Counted from the stretch's first letter, positions 26,353-37,577 are shown. The stretch: DNA of 64,000 nucleotides from Ampullaceana balthica (GCA_944989445.1 CALYLW010001378.1:53501-117500); one strand, 5' to 3'. Notes: a model not told the origin generated them from the sequence alone. Program-made: numbers and translations.

Positions 26353-26788
26353 ATACTATCACAAAACCGCGGGTTGGCTATTCAGACTGGTCAGTTTGAT
26401 GATGATATCACACAACCGTTGGTAGGCTATTCAGACTGGTCAGTTTTATCATGATATCACACAACCTTTGGTAGGCTATTCAGACTGGTCAGTTTGATGA
26501 TGATATCACACAACCTTTGGTAGGCTATTCAGACTGGTCAGTTTGATGATGATATCACACAACCGTTGGTAGGCTATTCAGACTGGTCAGTTTGATGATG
26601 ATATCACACAACTTTTGGTAGGCTATTCAGACTGGTCAGTTTGATGATGATATCACACAACCTTTGGTAGGCTATTCAGACTGGTCAGTTTGATGATGAT
26701 ATCACACAACCGTTGGTAGGCTATTCAGACTGGTCAGTTTGATGATGATATCAATAACCAAGGAAAGGCCATTCAGACTGGTCAGTTT
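26353..26788. repeat. 46-bp minisatellite, ~9 copies
   Basis: Each unit contains GATGATATCACACAACCTTT and GGTAGGCTATTCAGACTGGT CAGTTT. The variants are CCGTTGG, CCTTTGG and CTTTTGG. Confidence 0.95.
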
Positions 26789-27253
26789 CATTTAAACATA
26801 GAAGATATTTTGTAAGAACTGAAGAAAAAAAAAGGAAGTGGAAATAAATCCCCCAAAAGCATATAAGTTCTATTGATTATGTTTCTTTTAAAAAATAGTT
26901 ATACTTTGAGAAATGGAATCTATGATTTCATTCTATTGCTTTCAAACGTAATTTCGAACAACCTTATTTTTATCTGGAAGTAAAAAAAAATGATACATAA
27001 AACTTAATTTGTCCCTAGTTTGTTTTGCCGTCTTGAAAGACCAATCGACTAGATTTTTTAAAAAATTAGGCAGTTTATCATTCTTCTGAAATATGAAAGA
27101 CACACGCTTTAGGCTTCAGCAGAACACTGCTCACCTTTTACAATAGCCATGTAAACCAGCATTCAGGGAAAGCCCCAATGATGGGCAGGCTAACCTCTTT
27201 CAAAAACCTCTTACAATAGTCATGTAAACAAACATCCAGGAGAAGCCTAATTA
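26789..27253. other. Spacer with one short duplication, no gene
   Basis: TTACAATAG(C/T)CATGTAAAC and the following (CAT)CCAGG(G/A)AAGCC occur twice, near 27139 and 27210. Nothing else is recognisable. Confidence 0.5.
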
Positions 27254-27875
27254 TTTACCCTAATTCCCTCATTACGCAGTTCAGCCACTAGTTTACCCCA
27301 ATACCTTAATCACGCAGTTAGCCACAAATTTACCACAATGCCTTAATCACGCAGTTAGCCACCAATTTACCCCAATACCCTAAACACACAGTTAGTCACC
27401 AATTTACCTCAATACCCTATACACGCAGTTAGTCGCCAATTTACCCCAATACACTAAACATGCAGTTAGTCACCAATTTACCCCAATACCCTAAACACGC
27501 AGTTAGTCACCAATTTACCCCAATACCCTAAACACGCAGTTAGCCACCAATTTACCCCAATACCCTAAACATGCAGTTAGTCACCAATTTACCCCAATAC
27601 CCTAAACACGCAGTTAGTCACCAATTTACCCCAATACCCTAAACACGCAGTTAGTCACCAATTTACCACAATACCCTAAACACATAGTTAGCCACCAATT
27701 TACCCCAATACCCTAAACACACAGTTAGTCACCAATTTACCACAATACCCTAAACACACAGTTAGTCACCAATTTACCACAATACCCTAAACACAGAGTT
27801 AGTCACCAATTTACCACAATACCCTAAACACATAGTTAGCCACCAATTTACCCGAATACCCTAAACACGCAGTTG
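27254..27875. repeat. 37-bp minisatellite, ~16-17 copies
   Basis: The unit is TTAGTCACCAATTTACCCCA then ATACCCTAAACACGCAG. Variants are CATGCAG, CACACAG, CATAGTTAGCC and TTACCACAA. A block containing TTTACCACAA is confined to the right third. Confidence 0.95.
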
Positions 27876-28750
27876 TGGCTCAGCCTTGCTGTTTTGCAAG
27901 TAGTTGACCCAGCTGTTCAGCTGCACGACTAACGATGTTGACTTTATCCCAAACAGAGCCACAAGTCATATTTTTTCAAGTCATAAGACATATCTCTCGA
28001 CCCGTCATTTCCAAGTTTCCTTTTTGGCGTAGCTAAATATTTGGTAAACAGCTTTCATCCCCTCCCCCCGACCCCTTACCCCCACCACGTTTGACCGGAC
28101 AAGCGTTGCCAATTTGGCCACTACCATGAATGCTTGTTTGCGGACACGACACTTCGGTCGGGCGTCTTTTAACGCGAAATCGCCGAATGTTTGTTGGATC
28201 GATATGAGGTCAACTTTTGACTGGAAAAGCTTGCAGACTCTGGGGGAGGGGGGTGTGTTGGTCAAGTATTGGAGTGGTCTGTATTCGCTACTAGGTAATC
28301 ATATCTTAGACTACGTATTTAAATACAATATGTATTTGTATTTCTGCCTTTTTTAATATGTATGAATCGAAATTTTTAAAAAAGGAATTGTCGTTAATCT
28401 AAATATCAAGGCGTATCGGAGACAGAGAAATAATCAGTCGATAACTCTATCTTCTTGATATCGATGCCGGCCACCTTTTACTTAAGTCCTCGGCTATAAT
28501 AGGTTTGGGCAAACACTCCCCTCGTCCCCCCTGACCACTCTGATGTGGTCATTTAGAGCGGCCAGTCCGGAAACTGATACTCTTTGTGTTTATGGCCGCT
28601 GACCACTTCCTCAAATCAGCCTATCCGTCCACCCTGGCCTTAGTTCTGACCTCGTTATTCGGGACCACCACACACCGACCCCTTCTCTTCGCTCACATTT
28701 CAGTTTTTTTACCTACAGCTTTCGTGAATGTGAAACGCGCCTCTTGCTAC
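27876..28750. other. Single-copy region without a recognised gene
   Basis: Overlapping frames of 60-86 codons occur near 28005-28356 and 28586-28771. None resembles a known domain and they contradict each other across strands. Confidence 0.45.
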
Positions 28751-29224
28751 TGGGGTACGCTGGTACTTTAGACGGTATACTGTGGGGTACGCTGGTACTT
28801 TAGACTGTATACTGGGGGTACGCTGGTACTTTAGACTGTATACTGGGGGGTACGCTGGTACTTTAGACGGTATACTGGGGGTACGCTGGTACTTTAGACG
28901 GTATACTGGGGGGTACGCTGGTACTTTAGACGGTATACTGGGGGGTACGCTGGTACTTTAGACTGTATACTGGGGGGTACGCTGGTACTTTAGACGGTAT
29001 ACTGGGGGGTACGCTGATACTTTAGACGGTATACTGGGGGGTACGCTGGTACTTTAGACGGTATACGGGGGGGGGTACGCTGGTACTTTAGACGGTATAC
29101 TGGGGGTACGCTGGTACTTTAGACTGTATACTGGGGGTACGCTAGTACTTTAGACGGTATACTGGGGGTACGCTGGTACTTTAGATGGTATACTGGGGGT
29201 ACGCTGGTACTTTAGACGGTATAC
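28751..29224. repeat. ~31-bp minisatellite with variable G run, ~16 copies
   Basis: The unit is GGTACGCTGGTACTTTAGAC, then GGTATACT and a G run. The preceding G run varies from 4 to about 9, so unit length drifts between 29 and 34 bp. TTTAGACTG alternates with TTTAGACGG. Confidence 0.95.
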
Positions 29225-29466
29225 GATTTGTGTTTTTATGTTATGCTTAAATCGATTGTACTGTTTATAAATGGACATTATTATGACTCTCTTGGAGAGG
29301 GGAGATACAGGGGCGTGGCCGAAATATTTGCAAGTCGTTTTGGACTCTTGATTGAGTTTCACCCATTTTTCTGAAAAGCATTTTTTTTTAAATTTCGTAA
29401 GCCTTTTTTACAATAAATTTTCATAGTTCCTGAAATAGACTAGTGACATTTTTAATGTGGTGGTAA

Positions 29467-29865
29467 ATTGATCCGTGGTTATTTGATCCGTGGTTATTTG
29501 ATCCGTGGTTATTTGATCCGTGGTTTTTTATCCGTGGTTATTTGATCAGTGGTTTTTTATCCGTGTTTTTTTTTATCCGTGGTTATTTTATCCATGGTTA
29601 TTTGATCCATGGTTTTTTTTATCCGTGGTTATTTGATCCGTGGTTATTTGATCCGTGGTTATTTGATCCGTGGTTATTTGATCCGTGGTTATTTGATCCG
29701 TGGTTATTTGATCCGTGGTTATTTGATTCGTGGTTATTTGATCCGTGGATTTTTGATCCGTTGTTATTTGATCCGTGGTTATTTGTTCCGTGGTTATTTG
29801 ATCCGTGGTTATTTGATCCGTGGTTTTTTTATCCGTGGTTAATTGATCCGTGGTTATTTGATCCA
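29467..29865. repeat. 15-bp minisatellite, ~27 copies
   Basis: The unit is ATCCGTGGTTATTTG. The 15-bp period leaves frames open on both strands over about 150 codons. Those frames end in unrelated flanks and give 5-residue repeats only. Confidence 0.95.
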
Positions 29866-29930
29866 CGTTTTGTTTCATTGTGGGATTTTTTAAACAACAT
29901 TTTAATGACTCGGTGCAACAAAAAAAACAT

Positions 29931-30139
29931 GACCATTGTGTTGAAGAGTTGTGTTGACATAGAGTTACATAATGTTTGGTTGTGGTAGGGTTAACACTAG
30001 ACCATTGTGTTGAAGAGTAGTGTTTACATAGAGTTATATAATGTTTGGTTGTGGTAGGGTTAACACTAGACCATTGTGTTGAAGAGTAGTGTTGACATAG
30101 AGTTGCATAATGTTTGGTTGTGGTAGGGTTAACACTAGA
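29931..30139. repeat. 69-bp tandem triplication
   Basis: Three copies start at 29931, 30000 and 30069, containing ACCATTGTGTTGAAGAG and ATAATGTTTGGTTGTGGTAG. Differences between copies are 1-4 bases. Confidence 0.93.
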
Positions 30140-30244
30140 TGTTATAGTATGTAACATGTAACAGCAAGAGGTGTAGAGTCGATTAGCAGGTAAAAGTACA
30201 TTTATTTTGGTTTGAGAATGAAAACAGCCACGGATAAATTAATA

Positions 30245-30569
30245 CAGGAGTCGGGAAACCATGGCTCGAGAGCATAAATGGCATTATTGATGGCTGAATG
30301 TGGCTCTCAGACAAATGTTCGATTATCCAAAAAAAAATATTTAAACTCCTTTGATTTACATATTAATTGCATATAAAAAACAGCATAACAATGTTATTTT
30401 TGAAAAATCAGAGACATAATTATTGCACTTGTAGTATTGAAATTACACAAAATGCTCACATTTACTTGATTTTTTTTAGTTTTAAACATAATGTATGGCT
30501 CTCACAGAATTAATTTTCAAAATATGTGGTGTTTATGCCACTCTCAGACAAAAAGTTTTCCGACCCCTG
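30245..30569. mobile_element. Non-autonomous hAT element, 325 bp
   Basis: The left end is CAGGAGTCGGGAAACCATGG and the right end is the complement of CAGGGGTCGGAAAAC, the terminus commonly seen in hAT MITEs. Flanking octamers AATTAATA and AGTTATCA agree at 5 of 8 positions, a decayed TSD. Internal GTGGCTCTCAGACAAATGTT and ACTCCTTTGATTTA also occur in the fragment at 55423. No coding sequence. Confidence 0.8.
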
Positions 30570-30657
30570 AGTTATCAGGACATTTCTGCAATATACAAAA
30601 AAGATATTTAAAATCTTTTATTTTATCAGAACCAAATTCAGTTTCCTCATGAGAATT

Positions 30658-31467
30658 TACAACCGCCTTCTTGTTATTAACAACAGCGGTCTTGTTATTA
30701 ACAACAGCGGTCTTGTTATTAACAATAGCGGTCTTGTTATTTACAACAGCCGTCTTGTTATTAACAACAGCGGTCTGTTATTAACAACAGCGGTCTTGTT
30801 ATTAACAACAGCGGTCTTGTTATTAACAACAGCGGTCTTGTTATTAACAACAGCGGTCTTGTTATTAACAACATCGGTCTTGTTATTAACAACAGCGGTC
30901 TTGTTATTAACAACAGCCGTCTTGTTATTTACAACAGCCGTCTTGTTATTTACAACAGCCTTCTTGCTATTTACAACAGCCTATTTGCTATTTACAACAG
31001 CCTTCTTGCTATTTACAACAGCCTTCTTGCTATTTACAACAGCCTTCTTGCTATTTACAACAGCCGTCTTGCTATTTACAACAGCCGTCTTGTTATTTAC
31101 AACAGCCGTCTTGTTATTTACAACAGCCTTCTTGTTATTTACAACAGCGGTCTTGCTATTTACAACAGCGTACTTGTTATTTACAACAGCGGTCTTGTTA
31201 TTTACAACAGCCGTCTTGTTATTTACAACAGCCGTCTTGTTATTTACAACAGCCGACTTGTTATTTACAACAGCGTCTTGTTATTTACAACAGCCGTCTT
31301 GTTATTTACAACAGCCGTCTTGTTATTTACAACAGCCGTCTTGTTATTTACAACAGCCGTCTTGTTATTTACTACAGCCGTCTTGTTATTTACAACAGCC
31401 GTCTTGTTATTTACAACAGCCGTCTTGTTATTTACAACAGCCGTCTTGTTATTTATAACAGCCTTCA
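30658..31467. repeat. 21-bp minisatellite, ~38 copies
   Basis: The unit is AACAGCCGTCTTGTTATTTA C. TTAACAACAGCGG units dominate to about 30920 and TTTACAACAGCC units thereafter, so two homogenised blocks abut. The period of 21 keeps a plus-strand frame of about 269 codons open; 7-residue repeats of L, F and T are all it encodes. Confidence 0.95.
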
Positions 31468-31879
31468 TTTTTCTTAGTAAGCTCAGTTGTGACTACTGAA
31501 TATTTTCAGATATTTATTCTTGTTCTTAGAACCAGATTTCACAATAACTTCGCTAACTCGTCACCACATTGAAAACCTCATTGAGTCTACGACATCAACT
31601 TTCAACTTTAAAAAAGCTAAATAAAACCAAATATAAAAAACATATAGAATATTTCCTTTAACTGGATTGTCTGAGCGAAGTAAGGGGTCCTTGATCTAAA
31701 AAAAATGTCGCTAATTAATGGACATTTTTTGTTGTTATTGTTTTCCTTATGCATAAATCAAGGCTTAAGTTATCATTACTCGCATAACATCTACTGTGTA
31801 GTCAGGGCCGCCCCTGTGTGTAGTGACAGCAGATTGCTTACATTAAAAGCCACCAAAAACTATACCGTATTTTTTTTAA
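31468..31879. other. Spacer before the inverted-repeat-unit array
   Basis: AT-rich sequence with no recognised gene; a TATATATATA run near 31890 adjoins the first partial unit. Confidence 0.45.
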
Positions 31880-33678
31880 AATTTAATTATATATATATAA
31901 AAAATGACCCACTTCCCGAAATGCCATCGAGCTGAAATTCGGCACAAGGACCCGAGTCACCCAACAAATGCATTGTATCCAAATTTCAGATCAATCGAAA
32001 GTATAAGAATTAAATTAATGCATTTTTAGTTTATCTATATAAAACTATATGTAGAAGTCGCTATTGTTTACATTTTACGGGGCACTTGACTTCACGCCAG
32101 CCATCGGTGAACACATCTCGTGTTTTAACTAGGTTGAATTGACTCAGTTTCAGGCTGTAAATGTTTGTCGTGTTTGAACATAATCAATACCTTAAGTTCT
32201 GTCTCATATATAAGGGATTTATAGTCAAAAACGTTGTTTTTACGGGGTTGTTTTTATTAAATCCCTTATATTAACTTCACCGCCGTCTCTGTCTCACTGT
32301 CTGTCGTTCGTCGTCGGGCGGGCGGAAAAACAAAAGTAAACAATGACCCACTTTCCGTGATGCCATTGAGCTGAAATTTGGCACATCGACTCGTGTCACC
32401 TAACAATGCATCGTATCAAAATGTCAGATTGACCGAACGTACCGTAATTAAATTAATGCATTTTTATTTTATCTATATAAAACTATATGAAGCAGTCGCT
32501 AATGTTTACATTTTACGGGTCACTTAACTTCACGCCAGCCATCGAAGACGACATCTCGTGTTTTAACCAGGTGGAATTCACTCAGTTTCAGGCTGTAAAT
32601 GTTTGTCGCGTTGGAAAATAATCAATACTTTAAGTTCTGTCTCATATATAAGGTATTTATAGTAAAAAAAAATTTTTTACTGGGTTGTTTAATTATTAAA
32701 TCCCTTATATTAACTTCACCGCCGTCTCTCTCTCTCTGTCTGTCTGTCGTTCGTCGTCGGGCGGGAAGAAAAACAAAAGTTAAAAATGACCCACTTTCCG
32801 TGAAGCCATCGAGCTGAAATTTGGCACACGAAACTGTGTCACCTAACGATGCATCGTATCAAAATTTCAGATCGATCGAACTTATAAGAGCTAAATTAAT
32901 GAATTTTTATTTTATCTATATAAACTATGTGTAGCGGCCGCCATTGTTTACATTTTACGGGTCACTTGACTTCACGCCAGCCATCGATGACCACATCTCG
33001 TGTTTTAACCAGGTAGTTTACACCAGGAGTTGAGTTAACGCGTTGACTCCACCCGTCCATGTCCACACCCCCTTCCCCCCAGTTTTTAAAGCCAGGGGAG
33101 ATAATTTCGGTTTCAGTCTGTAAATGTTTGTCGCGTTTGAACATAATCAATACTTTTAGCTTTGTCTCATATATAAGGGATTTATAGTCAAAATCTTTGT
33201 TTTTTTTTGGGGTTGTTTTATTAAATCCCTTATATTAACTTCACCACCGTCTCTGTCTCTCTGTCTGTCGTTCGTCGTCGGGCGGGCGGAAAAACAAAAG
33301 TAAAAAATGACCCATTTCCCGTGATGCCATCGAGGTAAAATTTGGCACATGGACTCTTCTCACTTAACAATGCATCGTATCAAAATATCAGATCGATTGA
33401 ACGTACCGTAATTAAATTAAAGCGTTTTTCTTCATCTATATAAACTATATGGAGCGGTCGCTATTGTTTACATTTTACTGTCAATTGACTTCACGACAGC
33501 CATCGATGACTACATCTCGTGGAGGAGTTCACTCAGTTTTAGGCTGTAAATGTTTGTCGCGTTGGAACATAATCAATACTTCTGTCATAAGTTCTGTCTC
33601 ACATATAAGGGATTTATAGTCAAAAACTTTGTTTTTAAGGGTTGTTTTATTAAATCCCTTATATTAACTTTGAAATCG

Positions 33679-33696
33679 TGTCTCTCTGTCTCTGTC

Positions 33697-33728
<32 letters not shown>

Positions 33729-33750
33729 ATCTCTCTATCTATATATCTAT
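33679..33750. repeat. CT-rich microsatellite
   Basis: A (TCTC)n/(TGTC)n tract within one unit of the array, grading into TCTATATATC. The unit copy at 48623-48680 has the complementary GAGA tract at the same internal position. Confidence 0.9.
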
Positions 33751-34149
33751 ATGTCGTCATCTCTTCGTACGTCAGTTGGGCGGTAAACAACAGTCCAAAA
33801 TGACCCACTTCCCGTGAAGCCATCGAGCTGAAATTCGGCACATGGACTCTTGTCACCTAACAATGCATCGTATAAAAATTTCAGATCGATCGAACGTACC
33901 GTAATTAACATAATGGATTTCTAGTTTATCTCTATACAACGTATGTAATTCAATTTCACAGTTTGTTATTTTTTACACGTGACAGTTCAGTTCATGCGTT
34001 GACGCCACCCATCGATGTACCAGCGTGCTTTTGTTTACATTTTACGTGTCACGCTGAGCTCGTTCCAGCGATCGGTGACCAGACCTTTCCCCTCTCCCTC
34101 CCCACCCCCCCCCCGGGGTTATAAAGCAAAGGGGAGTTAAGACAGATGC

Positions 34150-34425
34150 AGTCTGTAAATGTTTGTCGCGTTTGAACATAATCAACACTTTTAGTTATGT
34201 CTCATTTATAAGGGATTTATTGTCAAAACTTTGTTTTTACGGGTTGTTTTATTTACTTTTGTTTTCCCGCCCGACCGACCGCCTGCGAACCCTAGAGACG
34301 ACGGTGAAGTTAATACAATGGATTGAATCAACCACGTTAAAACAAAGTTTTTGACTATAAATCCCTTATATATGAGACATAAAAAGTATTTATCATGCTC
34401 AAACGCGACAAACATTTACAGCCTG
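34150..34425. repeat. Head-to-head inversion (foldback) of the inverted-repeat units
   Basis: ATAAGGGATTTATTGTCAAA at about 34208 is followed, after TTTACTTTTGTTTTCCCGCC, by its inverse AAAGTTTTTGACTATAAATC near 34348. The right arm then reads CGCGACAAACATTTACAGCC, the complement of the landmark at 34150. The single-stranded product could form a long hairpin. Confidence 0.8.
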
Positions 34426-34818
34426 AGATTGCCTTAAATACCCTTTGTTTTAAAACGGAGGGGGCAGTTCAAATTTTTCGTCACGGATGGCTGAACTTAA
34501 CTCAGCGTGACTCGTAAAATGTCAACAAAAGCTGGCCGCTACATATAGAGATAAACTAAAAATGCATTAGTTTAATTACGGTACATTCGATCGATCTGAA
34601 AATTTAATAGCTTTATCCTCGCCACAAGGCAAACCTACTGTGAAAATTTCAGCTCTCTAGCAAGTCTGACTTTGTGTTTACGAGGGTTTGAAAAAGTTGA
34701 CGACAGATCCGGAAGCGTTGAATCCGGAATCTTTCTCTAGTTAATAGGAAAGGGCCCTCAACAAATATATTCTTTCAACTGTTCCAAAAGACGTGATAAC
34801 AACTGGATTCTGTTTAGC

Positions 34819-35636
34819 TAGGGTTGCCAGATACGTGGACACCAAAAGGAGGGCATAATGAAACAATAAGTAGGACGACAAAGAGGAAATTTTGAATATT
34901 TCATTTGAGTCGTCCCGGATTAACCTTAAAGTCAGTTCAATTTTATTGTAATAGCTGCCACTGTTCATGCAAGAGTCTTAAAAAAACTGCTCATTTTTGT
35001 CTTGTACAAATGATTTAAGATTGCTGTATTGGTCAAACAATTACACATCATCTACAATACCCTTCTCGTTCAAATACAAATACACGGCAAAAGGTCATCA
35101 AGTTTACATTCTTTGATATTATTTCAGTACATCGAAATAAAGCATTGAAATTCATCAAAGGTTTTCAACCACTTTTTTAAGTAACAAATGCATGCTTCAT
35201 ACACCAACTTAACATCTGCCAAACTCTTCTTCTTGACCTCTTTCCTTAAGTCTTCTCAACATCTCCTTGACTTTCAGTGAAATAGATGTCTCTTCCAATC
35301 TATTTTTCAAAACTTACAAGGTTGTGTGAAGACGGCTCATAACCTCCAATACTGCTGTTTCTTCCATTTCATTTTCAATGACTGCGATATTTTTTAACGT
35401 AGAACTAGATTTTTTCGTCCTTGTCTAGATTTGTACGTTTTAAAAATAGCCAGAATCTATTGTTATTTAAAGTAAACATACGATGTAATAGTTGTATAAA
35501 CGATACATAAAAATTATAATGTAAAATGTAAGAAAAGCCCGAAATTTTAACTGATTTTAGCTTTGCCAGCCGGACGGAGAACATTGTGCTAAAAAGGAGG
35601 GTTGTACCTTCTTCTGCCGGACGTCTGGAAACCCTA
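34819..35636. mobile_element. Non-autonomous hAT element, 818 bp, with perfect TSD
   Basis: The left terminus is TAGGGTTGCCAGATACG and the right terminus is the complement of TAGGGTTTCCAGACGTC. The 8-bp TSD TGTTTAGC is exact (34811-34818 and 35637-35644). Subterminal AAAAGGAGGG appears at the left end and AAAAAGGAGGGTT near the right end. I see no transposase domain inside. The exact TSD suggests a relatively recent insertion. Confidence 0.9.
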
Positions 35637-35859
35637 TGTTTAGCTGAGTTTAAGCTGTGGTTGTAACAGTTTGCAAACAATGCTCTGTGATTTCTGGCAC
35701 ATATTCGCTGTTGAAGTCCGGATATATCCCGAGTCATTACATTGCTCTGTTATGCTACATTAGCATTGTCTCTACGATAACCCTTTCAAGGCTTGCTGTG
35801 TCTTTGGAATGTATCTGAACAAAACCTAAACATGATTATTTAATGGTTACTTTTTTTAG

Positions 35860-36098
35860 TTTGAAAATCCACATGGCGCCCCTTAATGCTCAATGGGGGC
35901 GCCAAAATCATGCTTGCCAACTGGTTTGTAAAGAAGATATTTGTGCAGCTCCAAAATTCAATCTTGCAAAGATATTTGAAATTTATATGCTTACATCAAA
36001 ATAAATTTAAATAATTAATTTTAATGCTCATTTTGGTGCCCCCTAACGTGACACCCGGGGACATATGTCCCCCCTGCACCCCCCTAGCTAGACCACTG
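35860..36098 (-). mobile_element. Truncated hAT-like end (minus strand)
   Basis: On the minus strand this begins CAGTGGTCTAGCTAGGGGGG and continues with CCCCGGGTGTCACG. The CAGTGG(C)(G)TAGCTAG-type start is characteristic of hAT elements of the ZMYM1-like group and resembles the left end at 56069 (CAGAGGCGTCACTAGGG). GGCGCCCC...AATGCTCA motifs occur near both 35878 and 36040. The other end is not identified. Confidence 0.5.
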
Positions 36099-36518
36099 TA
36101 CTAAACATCTCTTAGATATTAGAGTACTATTATATATACAGTGTACTAGACATCACTTAGATATTAGTCTACTATTATATATACAGTGTACTAGACATCA
36201 CTTAGATATTAGTCTTCTATTATATATACAGTGTACTAGACATCACTTAGATATTAGTCTTCTATTATATATACAGTGTACTAGACATCACTTAGATATT
36301 AGTCTACTATTATATATACAGTGTACTAGACATCACTTAGATATTAGAGTACTATTATATATACAGTGTACTAGACATCACTTAAATATTAGAGTACTAT
36401 TTTATTTACAGTGTACTAGACATCACTTAGATATTAGAGTACTATTATATATACAATGTACTAGACATCTCTATGATATTAGTGCACTATTATATATAAT
36501 ACCGATATTATATATATC
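36099..36518. repeat. 45-bp minisatellite, left part (~9 copies)
   Basis: The unit contains CAGTGTACTAGACATCACTT and AGATATTAGTCTACTATTAT ATATA, with successive GTGTACTAG at 36141, 36186 and 36231. The array begins exactly at the edge of the hAT-like end and is cut by a LINE at 36519; one more copy follows the LINE. Confidence 0.93.
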
Positions 36519-37286
36519 GCCGATGACATTGACGGCCTAGCTGGTAGCGAGGACGAACTAAAAGAATTCCTCGCAAAGCTAGAGAAAACAACAAAGGCGT
36601 ACGGCATGGAAATCAATGCAGAAAAGACCAAGGTCATGGCAAATAGTAAATTCACAAGTGAGATTCGGATAAACGGGCAAAAACTGGAAGAAGTCTCCAC
36701 CTTCAAATATCTAGGGGCCATAATATCCGACGAAGGCTCAAAGCCAGAAATTCTTGCCAGAGTAGCCCAAACAATGGCAGCATTGAGTAAATTAAAGCAC
36801 ATCTGGAAAAGTAAGAAGCTCTCCCTGAGAACAAAGATCCTTCTAATGCGCTCTCTGGCGATGTCGGTCTTTTTGTATGGTTGTGAGAATTGGACGCTCA
36901 CTGCAGACCTGCAAAGAAGAATCAATGCGCTGGAGATGAGATGTTTCAGAAAGATATTGAACATCCCCCCCCCACAGCGCACATCACAAACGAAGCGGTC
37001 CGCAACACAATAAGTACTGTCATTGGCCCCTACGACGACCTACTCACATCAATTAAAAAGAGGAAATTACGATGGTACGGACACGTGACAAGAAATATTG
37101 CAAGGCACAGTCCAGGGAGGATGGAAAAGAGGTAACCAAAAGAAAAGATGGGAGGACGATATGAAAGAGTGGACCGGCCTGTCATTCAGTGACCCTCAAA
37201 GGGCAGCACAGGACCGGGACAAATGGCGTGTGTTAGTGAGCAGTTCACGATGGGGCCCCACGACCCAACAACGGGTTAAGGGATAG
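36519..37286 (+). pseudogene. LINE reverse transcriptase C-terminal part, frameshifted
   Basis: The plus-strand frame opens with ADDIDGLAGSEDELKEFLAK, corresponding to the catalytic aspartate pair of the (Y/F)xDD motif in reverse transcriptases. FKYLGAIISDEG and FLYGCENWTL follow; both are well-known landmarks of the thumb and connection region of non-LTR retrotransposon polymerases. The frame breaks at a run of nine Cs (36965-36973), then continues in another frame with ITNEAVRNTI and KRKLRWYGHVTR. A second break near 37095 leads to KKRWEDDMKEWTGLSF and SQRA-like DPQRAAQDRDKW. The endonuclease, the N-terminal polymerase motifs and any first ORF are missing, so it cannot act. The clade cannot be fixed from this part; an RTE- or jockey-like affiliation would need a tree. 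Confidence 0.9.
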
Positions 37287-37532
37287 TTAAATTGATGAAA
37301 CAACATTACTTGTAAATGATTAACGTAGCTTATGTATAATGTATTGTAATCTTGTGTGTTTGTTGTGATATGAATGTTAATTTAATACTTATAAGTATGT
37401 TATTTCTTTCATGTAAAGCGCTGTGAGCCCAGTTCCTTACTGGGATATAGCGCTATATAAATAATCAATTTATTATTATCTAATTATTATTTATTTATTA
37501 TTATTATTATTATAGTTCAAGTTCAAGTTCAA
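36519..37532 (+). mobile_element. 5'-truncated LINE inserted in the 45-bp array
   Basis: The element begins within the reverse transcriptase domain and ends with AAGCGCTGTGAGCCCAG, ATAGCGCTATATAAAT, an (ATT)n run and three TTCAAG repeats. The 45-bp array stops at its left edge and resumes with GTACTAGACATCACTTAG at its right edge, so the LINE inserted into the array. 5' truncation with a 3' microsatellite tail is the usual result of target-primed reverse transcription. A target duplication is not clear, because both flanks are repetitive. Confidence 0.88.
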
Positions 37533-37577
37533 GTACTAGACATCACTTAGATATTAGTATACTATTATATATACGGT
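37533..37577. repeat. 45-bp minisatellite, copy to the right of the LINE
   Basis: GTACTAGACATCACTTAGAT followed by ATTAGTATACTATTATATATAC matches the array at 36099-36518. It is the remainder of the array interrupted by the LINE. Confidence 0.88.

Larger units (their letters stand above)
31880..34640. mobile_element. Tandem array of ~400-500-bp units with terminal inverted repeats
   Basis: Each unit starts near AAATCCCTTATATTAACTTC and ends near CATATATAAGGGATTTATAG, so its ends form an inverted repeat of about 14 bp (ATATAAGGGATTTA). Between successive units lies a spacer of about 40 bp (AAAAAC..GTTTTTACGGGTTG). Shared internal landmarks are AAATGACCCACTTCCCGTGA, GAGCTGAAATTTGGCACA, CAGATCGATCGAACG, TTTACATTTTACGGGTCACT and GGCTGTAAATGTTTGTCGCG. 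The last landmark recurs near 32152, 32590, 33116, 33541 and 34150, giving spacings of about 424-610 bp; longer units carry an extra C-rich insert (33010-33110, 34080-34135). Near 34245 the orientation flips. No transposase is encoded. The units look like a MITE that has multiplied in tandem, but I cannot assign a superfamily. Confidence 0.75.

Noticed and set aside
27254..27875. Telomere-like CCCTAAA repeats
   Set aside because: CCCTAAA occurs once per 37-bp unit and is not in tandem with itself.
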